A program made the position numbers and the translations under genes. A stretch of DNA of 11,282 nucleotides from Gammaproteobacteria bacterium (GTDB taxonomy: Bacteria; Gemmatimonadota; Gemmatimonadetes; Longimicrobiales; Gaopeijiaceae): NCBI GenBank assembly GCA_024638345.1, contig JAHEKL010000067.1:1-11282 (forward strand), in the 5' to 3' direction. Positions 6,886 to 11,282 of the stretch are shown here, piece by piece. Position 1 is the first letter of the stretch. Each line of letters opens with the position of its first letter. The notes under the pieces were generated by a model. That model worked only from the letters and a program-made list of their open reading frames with translations, had not been told where the DNA came from and searched no databases.

Positions 6886-6923
6886 TCCCGAGGGCGGCGC
6901 TGCATCCGGGCCGCCACTCGGGA
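6886..6923. terminator. bidirectional terminator-like inverted repeat between convergent genes
   Basis: TCCCGAG plus GGCGGC (6886-6898) pairs with GCCGCC plus CTCGGGA (6910-6915 and 6917-6923). This gives 13 base pairs with one bulged A (6916) and an 11-base loop. It begins at the base after the FKBP stop and lies 16 bases past the DUF4159 stop. There is no T-run on either side, so it is not a textbook intrinsic terminator, but its place and stability suit transcript ends for both genes. Confidence 0.6.
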
Positions 6924-6939
6924 GTCGCAGGGCCCTACC

Positions 6940-7758
6940 TCAGTGCGTCATCATCCAGAGCACGACATTGACTCCGATCGCGTACGCATCAGGAGAAAAC
7001 TGGTAGAAGAAGTCCGCATCTTCCCCCTCCCTCTCCCAGCCATCCGAGATGTCGGTGTTGTGTGTGATCAGGACCAGGATCCGGCCGCCATCGTCCACTA
7101 TCGCCCACAGGTGCGGTGTGGCACTGTCCGATCCCAGCTCGGAGGTCCCCCCACCCATCCTGCGCCAGGAGTTGATCGACGGGATCTGGGGAATCCTTCG
7201 CACGTCGTAGACGATGTTGAAGAGAGAGTGATCCGGGGGGAGCTCCACGATCTCGAACTCGGGCAGCACGCGCCGGATCTCGCGCTCGAAGTGATCGAGA
7301 CCTCTGGAGCCCCAGAAATCGTCGACCCACAGAAAGCCGCCCTTGAAGAGGAAGTCCCTCAGAGTGGCGACCTCCACGTCGTCGAACCCGAGCTCTCCGA
7401 CGTCGGTCGCCATGAGGAAAGGACACTGATAGGCCTCGGGGTCGGTGATCCGAACGACCGCGAAGCCCGGCTCACCGTGAGACCAGCTCGTGATGGGCGT
7501 GGGGGTCAGCTGGGAGAGTCGAGTGGGGAGGTTGCGGTCTGCCTGGGGAAAGTCGGTGTCCCAACCACTTCCGGAGCTGTCTCTTCTCACCGAGGCGTAG
7601 GCGAGGCGACAGAAGGTGAATCCCCCTGGGCGATCGGGTAGGCCGTCTCCGAGCCGCACGGAGGAGTAACCCCGGTAATACCTCTGGCCTTCGGCCGATC
7701 CCGTCGTGGCCAGTGAACCGGCCACCAACAGAACGACGAGGATGGGGAGTCGGCGCAT
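6940..7758 (-). CDS. exported DUF4159 domain protein
   Basis: A 272-residue protein from ATG 7758. The signal peptide is clear (MRRLPILVVLLVAGSLATTG, then SAEGQ), so the mature protein is extracytoplasmic. The remainder matches the DUF4159 pattern as I know it: FTFCRLAY (47-54), a segment with conserved aromatic and acidic residues FKGGFLWVDDFWG (138-150), PPDHSLFNIVY (174-184), and a C-terminal FSPDAYAIGVNVVLWMM. The fold is thought to resemble a glutamine-amidotransferase-like/DUF4159 sheet, but no biochemical role is established. In other phyla the domain is often fused to or beside the MoxR-DUF58-VWA cluster; none of those genes is here. The frame is open 21 codons further upstream, but those residues lack the signal-peptide pattern and the SD support is weak for all starts. 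An 80-base gap separates it from the propeller gene upstream, so co-transcription is possible. Confidence 0.85.
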   Translation of the reverse strand: MRRLPILVVLLVAGSLATTGSAEGQRYYRGYSSVRLGDGLPDRPGGFTFCRLAYASVRRDSSGSGWDTDFPQADRNLPTRLSQLTPTPITSWSHGEPGFAVVRITDPEAYQCPFLMATDVGELGFDDVEVATLRDFLFKGGFLWVDDFWGSRGLDHFEREIRRVLPEFEIVELPPDHSLFNIVYDVRRIPQIPSINSWRRMGGGTSELGSDSATPHLWAIVDDGGRILVLITHNTDISDGWEREGEDADFFYQFSPDAYAIGVNVVLWMMTH

Positions 7759-7822
7759 CCGCGGCACATCCACCAGGCTGGGTCTCACGTGCTTCGCACC
7801 GCTGCGGGCGCCAGTCCGCACG

Positions 7823-7835
7823 CCCGACAGTCGGG
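7823..7835 (-). terminator. short hairpin just after the propeller gene stop
   Basis: CCCGA (7823-7827) and TCGGG (7831-7835) flank a three-base loop; as DNA it is a near-perfect 13-base palindrome. It lies three bases past the NHL/PAL-like stop codon, with no T-run. It could be a weak terminator or a 3'-end-stabilising hairpin ahead of DUF4159. Confidence 0.35.
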
Positions 7836-7838
7836 GGG

Positions 7839-8837
7839 TCAGCGTGGGATGGTGAACCTCATGAGCTTCATTCCGGCGTTCTCACCGGCGTAGATATTGC
7901 CGCGCGAATCGACCGTCACGCTCTCTGCGACCCGCACGGGCCCGGACCCGAAACCGGGTGCCTGAATGAAGTCGGTCACCGTGCCGTCCTTGGCGCTTCC
8001 GATTCGGATGCCCGCGCCCAAGTCGGCGACGTACAGCACGTCGTCCGGACTTATGTAGATGCCGCTCGGCGAGCCGAACTGGGTCCAGGCGTCGATGTAG
8101 CCTCCCTCCTGATCGAAGATCTGGATCCGCTGGTTCCCCCGGTCGGCCACGAAGAGCCGACCCTGGGAATCGAAGGCGATGCTGTGAGGATCGTCCAGCT
8201 GCCCTGGTGCCGATCCCTTGCCTCCCCACTCCATGATGTACTGGCCGTCGCTCGAGAACCTCACGATTCTCATGTTCGTCTCGAGCGGTGAGTGGCCGTC
8301 TGCCACGAAGATGTCACCGTCCGCGGAGACGGCGACATCGGCCGGTCTATTGAACGTGTAGGGTCCTTCCCCGGTCGTACCTGCCTGGCCCAGCGTGAGC
8401 AGGAGCTCCCCCGTCGGGCTGAACTTGAAGACCTGATGGCCCCGACCGTCCTGCCCATTCCCGTCCGCCACGTAGACGTATCCGTCCCGGTCCACGTGCA
8501 GCCCGTGTGGAAAGACGAACAGCCCTTCGCCGAAGCTCTGCAATAGCCGACCCGAGGAGTCGAACTTCATCAGGGCTGGTAGGTCGGACTCGGCGCAGCT
8601 GTTCGCCCCGCACCGCTCGAACACCCACAGGCTCGCCTGATCCGTGTCGACGTAGACTCCAGCCGGCGCACCCCAGGTCCGACCGTCGGGAAGTTGTGCC
8701 CAATCGTCCGCACCATCATACGGGTGGATCACCGGGTCCGATTGTGCGTAGGCCGCCTCGGTCCCGAGCCAAGCGAGGCCGAGGATCGAGAGGACGCCGA
8801 TCTGGAAAAGGCGACTTGCTGAACCGACACGGGTCAT
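7839..8837 (-). CDS. exported six-bladed NHL-repeat propeller, peptidyl-hydroxyglycine amidating lyase-like
   Basis: A 332-residue protein with a signal peptide (about 1-32; IGVLSILGLAWLGTEAAYAQ). The rest is a run of about six NHL-type units of the form G-hydrophobic-D-x-x-G-x-(I/L)-(F/Y)-V-A-D, seen near residues 57-75, 108-125, 164-181, 216-232, 257-272 and 303-318. VFERCGANSCAESDL (72-86) holds two Cys likely to form a disulfide, and FPHGLHVDRDG and DPHSIAFDSQG carry His111 and His218. The combination resembles bacterial proteins annotated as peptidyl-alpha-hydroxyglycine alpha-amidating lyase (PAL) family. Enzyme activity is not shown, and the blade motifs before VAV (RPADVAV) and IYI (SPSGIYI) lack the corresponding His. 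ATG 8837 has an excellent GGAGAGG (8844-8850) six bases upstream. It could equally be a ligand-binding propeller. Confidence 0.85.
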   Translation of the reverse strand: MTRVGSASRLFQIGVLSILGLAWLGTEAAYAQSDPVIHPYDGADDWAQLPDGRTWGAPAGVYVDTDQASLWVFERCGANSCAESDLPALMKFDSSGRLLQSFGEGLFVFPHGLHVDRDGYVYVADGNGQDGRGHQVFKFSPTGELLLTLGQAGTTGEGPYTFNRPADVAVSADGDIFVADGHSPLETNMRIVRFSSDGQYIMEWGGKGSAPGQLDDPHSIAFDSQGRLFVADRGNQRIQIFDQEGGYIDAWTQFGSPSGIYISPDDVLYVADLGAGIRIGSAKDGTVTDFIQAPGFGSGPVRVAESVTVDSRGNIYAGENAGMKLMRFTIPR

Positions 8838-8921
8838 CGATAACCTCTCCTCTACGGGATCGTCGATAAGTGGACGCTTCGCATCTTGTGCGGCGCCCTC
8901 CCTCAGCGTACCGCATGGTGG

Positions 8922-8940
8922 GCCTCCGAGCAACGGAGGC
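8922..8940 (-). terminator. hairpin abutting the serine hydrolase stop codon
   Basis: GCCTCCG (8922-8928) pairs perfectly with CGGAGGC (8934-8940) around the loop AGCAA. On the minus strand the stem begins directly after the TGA of the serine hydrolase (8941-8943). There is no T-run, but a stable 7-bp GC-rich stem in this place is a plausible terminator or mRNA end. Confidence 0.5.
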
Positions 8941-10071
8941 TCACCCGCTCAGCACGTGCCTCAGAGAGGCAAGGAGCGCGTCACGATGTGCGTGCATCGC
9001 CAGTGCGGTCGGCTCGGGCCAGGCGCTGTGAGTGACCAACACCAACTCGTATGCCGGGTCGATCACGATTGCCTGCCCGAAGATTCCGCTCGCTGCGAAA
9101 GTCTCGTACCCCCGGCGCCACCAAAGGTATCCGTAGGAAGAGTTGGCCGGTGACGGCGCGGTCGAGTCGTCCATCCAACCGTCTGGGAGCATTCGGGAGC
9201 CGTCCGGAAGGATGCCGCCCGCCAGCGCGAACAGCCCGAGTCGGCCGCAGTCTCCGAGCGTTGCGCTCACCCCGGATCCGCCATGCTCCATTCCGTCGGG
9301 CTCGACCAGCATCCAGTGAGCACCGAACTCCATCCCGAACGGTCGCCAGATCTTCGCCGCGAGGTAGCTGGAGAGGCTGCTGCCCACGGCGGCGGCAACG
9401 ACCTCGCCGAGGAGGTAGGCCTCGCCGCTGCTGTAGTTGAACCGCTCCCCGGGGGCAGCGACCCGCTTTCGACTCCCGAGGTAGCGGAGTCGCTCTTCCG
9501 AGGTTCGGCCCGAGTCGTGTCGGACGTCGGACTTCGCGTCGGCGTATCCTTCGCTCCAGTCGACGCCTGAAGACATCTGGAGGGCATGACGAAGGGTGAC
9601 TCCCTCATAGGCTGAGCCCGCCAGGATCGGGAGGTAATCCGGAATCGTGTCTTCGACGCCGCCAATATGGCCATCCCGGATCGCTGCGCCCACGAGAAGC
9701 GAGACGACGGACTTGGCGATAGAGAAGCAGGCCCATCGAATCTCCGGACCATGTCCCAGCCAGTGCCGCTCCAGAACGATCGCTCCTCGGTGGATGACGA
9801 GGATGCCAGCGGCTCGGGTGCGTTCCTGAAACGCATCGAGATCGAAGGTCTTCCCCTCGAGCTCGTAGCGCACCCCCGCGACTTCGTTCGACGCAACCCT
9901 GGGAAGCTCGAGGTGTCGGGTCCCGGTCGAAATCGTCCGGGTGGGAAAGATCCGGTCGTAGCTCCGAAATCCTCTGAGGCGTTGCTCGGGGCTCCAAAGC
10001 AGCACGTTGTCCGGGAACGAGCGATCCGAGGAAGGCAACGAGCGATCCGAGGAGGGGGAAGTGCAACTCAA
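8941..10071 (-). CDS. serine hydrolase of the beta-lactamase/esterase (class C, family S12) type
   Basis: 376 residues from TTG 10071. The S-x-x-K nucleophile motif is FSIAKS (Ser117, Lys120) and the second motif is NYSSG (Tyr213, Ser215). A late HSAW (348-351) sits where S12 members have a KTG/HxG-like strand. FPTRTI (42-47), DWSEGYAD and GYLWWRR are typical of the 6-aminohexanoate-hydrolase/esterase-like branch annotated 'serine hydrolase'. It is probably an esterase, amidase or peptidase rather than a true antibiotic-resistance enzyme. Start choice: TTG 10071 overlaps the EamA stop (TTGA) and has GGAG (10079-10082) seven bases upstream; TTG 10038 and GTG 10000 region are alternatives. No signal peptide or membrane segment precedes the catalytic domain, although many relatives have one. 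Residues 7-20 are a 7-residue tandem repeat encoded by a 21-bp duplication. Confidence 0.82.
   Translation of the reverse strand: MSCTSPSSDRSLPSSDRSFPDNVLLWSPEQRLRGFRSYDRIFPTRTISTGTRHLELPRVASNEVAGVRYELEGKTFDLDAFQERTRAAGILVIHRGAIVLERHWLGHGPEIRWACFSIAKSVVSLLVGAAIRDGHIGGVEDTIPDYLPILAGSAYEGVTLRHALQMSSGVDWSEGYADAKSDVRHDSGRTSEERLRYLGSRKRVAAPGERFNYSSGEAYLLGEVVAAAVGSSLSSYLAAKIWRPFGMEFGAHWMLVEPDGMEHGGSGVSATLGDCGRLGLFALAGGILPDGSRMLPDGWMDDSTAPSPANSSYGYLWWRRGYETFAASGIFGQAIVIDPAYELVLVTHSAWPEPTALAMHAHRDALLASLRHVLSG
10016..10057. repeat. 21-bp tandem repeat, two copies, inside the serine hydrolase 5' end
   Basis: Copy 1 is 10016-10036 and copy 2 is 10037-10057. They agree at 19 of 21 positions, with the first 17 identical (AACGAGCGATCCGAGGA). 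On the coding strand they encode SSDRSLP followed by SSDRSFP. The unit length is a multiple of three, so copy-number change would keep the frame. Confidence 0.85.
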
Positions 10072-10955
10072 GCCACGGCTCCGCGGGTCTGGGACGCTTG
10101 AAACAGGAGCCCGGCAAGGATCACGGTACAGCCCAGGGCCGCCCAGGCGCCCGGGACCTCCCCGTGGACCGCCCAGGCCAGGATGGTGCTCAGGACCGGC
10201 TCCAGGACGAGGAGAAGGGCCACGTCCAGCGCGCGAGCGCTGCGCACACCGCGGACCAGGCACACGTAGGCGAGCCCGATCTGAAAGACGCCGAGATAGA
10301 CGATGACCACCCAGTCCACAGCCACCCCTCCCGAGAAGGGCACCGCAAACGGAAGACAGAAGGCGAAGGCCAACACATTTCCGACGAGTACCGCTGCCCC
10401 TGCCGGATCCCCACGGCCGGTTGCAGGTGCGCCGGCGTCCGCGTTGGTCGCATCGCGGGCGAGCCAGCGCAGGCCAATGACGGTCAGGGACCACGTGACG
10501 CCACTCGCGGCGCCTACGAGGTTCCCCGCCACCGGGTTGGGAGCGGTATCGAGCGGGGTCTCTGCGCCGACGAAGAAGAGGAGCGCCCCGGCGCCGAGCA
10601 GCGCCACGACCGGGACGTCCGCGCGCTGCCTCGGCTCACCGAGGAGCATCGGTCCCAACAGCAGCACGTAAAGCGGTGCCGTGGTCTGTAGAAAGATCGC
10701 GTTCGCGGCGGTGGTTAGCGTATTTGCGGTGACGAAAAGGATCATGGTGGCCGCGAACGCGACCCCGACTGGTAGAACGCGGAGATCGATCCTGCGCCAG
10801 GAGGGAATCAGCGCGGCCAAGACAAGCGCCGCAATCCCCGATCTCAGGCCCGCGATCTGCCAGCTGGACAGCGTCGACAACTTGATCGCGGCGCCGCCGG
10901 TCGAGAAGAGCAGGGCTGCGGCCCCGATGTACAGACGAGCCCCGATTCGCTCCAT
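10068..10955 (-). CDS. EamA/DMT-superfamily transporter
   Basis: A 295-residue membrane protein with about ten hydrophobic segments in two EamA halves: the first about 8-130 (GAAALLFSTGGAAIKL, APLYVLLLGPMLLGE) and the second about 142-288 (VGAASGVTWSLTVIGL, LVLEPVLSTILAWAVHGE). The paired motifs (L/A)P..(V/L)LLGP.LLGE and LEP(V)LS.ILAW...GE are hallmarks of drug/metabolite exporters of this superfamily. Members move amino acids, nucleosides or other metabolites; the cargo cannot be read from sequence. A soluble insert (about 167-187, Asp/Ala/Gly rich) lies in the second half. ATG 10955 has GGGAG (10962-10966) six bases upstream. The open frame continues to the right window edge, but that extension has no transporter features and runs antisense to the ACP-like ORF. 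Translationally coupled to the serine hydrolase. Confidence 0.9.
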   Translation of the reverse strand: MERIGARLYIGAAALLFSTGGAAIKLSTLSSWQIAGLRSGIAALVLAALIPSWRRIDLRVLPVGVAFAATMILFVTANTLTTAANAIFLQTTAPLYVLLLGPMLLGEPRQRADVPVVALLGAGALLFFVGAETPLDTAPNPVAGNLVGAASGVTWSLTVIGLRWLARDATNADAGAPATGRGDPAGAAVLVGNVLAFAFCLPFAVPFSGGVAVDWVVIVYLGVFQIGLAYVCLVRGVRSARALDVALLLVLEPVLSTILAWAVHGEVPGAWAALGCTVILAGLLFQASQTRGAVA

Positions 10956-11213
10956 TCCTTGCTCCCGTCTATCAGAAAGGACCGGAGTCCGAAGACCGCC
11001 CTTCCGGAGGAGTGTGAGGAAGTCGCCTCGTCCCCTCGAAAAATGTAGTGGCGCCGCCCAGGAGGGGAGTCCGTCGAGTTGTCCGTCGAAGAACACGAGG
11101 ATATCCTGACCGAAGAGCGAGCTCGAGACCCGGCCGTCTGGTCGTATGGCCGCGACCGGGGTGGGAGCTTTCGCCGGTTGGACCTCATCCCTCCGTTTCC
11201 GAGGAGACGTTAG
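10956..11213. other. intergenic region between divergent EamA and ACP-like genes
   Basis: 258 bases separating two divergent starts. Both strands contain open frames (minus: open throughout to the edge; plus: from about 11049 to a TAG at 11211-11213), but none has a recognisable domain. I see no convincing promoter hexamers; the only clear signals are the two ribosome binding sites at its ends (10962-10966 minus, 11201-11206 plus). A 4-bp hairpin GGAC/GTCC lies at about 10980-10991. Confidence 0.5.
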
Positions 11214-11282
11214 ATGGCGCTCGAAGAGGAGTTCGACATCTCGGTGCCCGAAGAAGACCTGGAAGGCGTGGAGACGGTCCAA
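11214..11282 (+). CDS. acyl-carrier-protein-like ORF, N-terminal half absent, cut by window edge
   Basis: Only 23 codons are in view: MALEEEFDISVPEED followed by LEGVETVQ. This closely matches helix II to helix III of acyl carrier proteins (pattern VMALEEEFDxxIPxE/DDAExxxTV), which normally lies about 37 residues into the protein, just after the phosphopantetheine-bearing DSL serine. Here an in-frame TAG (11211-11213) precedes the ATG directly, and the first half of an ACP is not readable in any of the three upstream frames. GAGGAG (11201-11206) sits seven bases before the ATG, so translation from here is plausible. It may be a decapitated ACP, a pseudogene remnant, or a distinct small protein sharing this segment. 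The remainder lies outside the window. Confidence 0.5.
   Translation, partial: MALEEEFDISVPEEDLEGVETVQ

Noticed and set aside
8941..10071. Antibiotic-resistance beta-lactamase
   Set aside because: SxxK and YxS motifs are shared by many S12 esterases and peptidases; the surrounding motifs fit the general serine hydrolase branch, and there is no resistance context.
11079..11213. Short plus-strand ORF from TTG 11079 ending at TAG 11213, upstream of the ACP-like ATG
   Set aside because: A possible 44-residue peptide, some of it reminiscent of an ACP helix I, but Arg-rich at its end, without the DSL motif and with no clear family match. Mentioned only as context for the headless ACP.
10956..11282. 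Minus-strand extension of the EamA frame to the right edge
   Set aside because: No transporter or other motif, runs antisense to the ACP-like ORF, and GGGAG sits correctly before ATG 10955.

Overview
This is a GC-rich stretch of bacterial chromosome, densely packed with enzyme genes. Many products carry Sec signal peptides ending in AQ or GQ. The mix of a stand-alone DUF4159 protein, a six-bladed NHL/PAL-like propeller, a secreted M20 dipeptidase and a secreted nucleoside hydrolase resembles Gemmatimonadota or a related soil/marine phylum. That placement is inferred from protein style; no marker gene proves it. I see no phage, transposon, CRISPR array, tRNA or rRNA.

Left edge (1-1552): a SAM-dependent methyltransferase runs leftward out of the window. 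It lies antisense to a long but spurious open frame whose genuine part is a divergent, exported HExxHxxGxxH metalloprotease.

Left centre (1604-5156): a tightly coupled leftward operon, in transcription order: exported M20 metallopeptidase, methylthioribose-kinase-like sugar kinase, exported nucleoside hydrolase. The junctions overlap by 1 and 10 bases. Together they look like a scavenging module: peptides and nucleosides cut outside the cytoplasm, and a sugar phosphorylated inside it.

Centre (5328-6885): rightward rhomboid protease, apparently without a leader, then an FKBP-type prolyl isomerase lipoprotein. Both point to envelope protein quality control. A strong 13-bp inverted repeat (6886-6923) separates FKBP from the convergent DUF4159 gene.

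Right (6940-10955): four leftward genes: DUF4159 protein, secreted NHL/PAL-like propeller, class-C-beta-lactamase-like serine hydrolase, and EamA/DMT transporter. The last two overlap by 4 bases (transporter first). The propeller and the hydrolase each end at a hairpin.

Right edge (11214-11282): the first 23 codons of a rightward gene resembling the C-terminal half of an acyl carrier protein, without the part that would carry the phosphopantetheine serine.

No clearly new multi-gene system is evident. The most unusual points are the peptidase-kinase-nucleosidase operon with its atypical nucleosidase active site, the headless carrier-protein ORF, and the serine hydrolase whose N-terminus is a 21-bp tandem repeat in place of a signal sequence.
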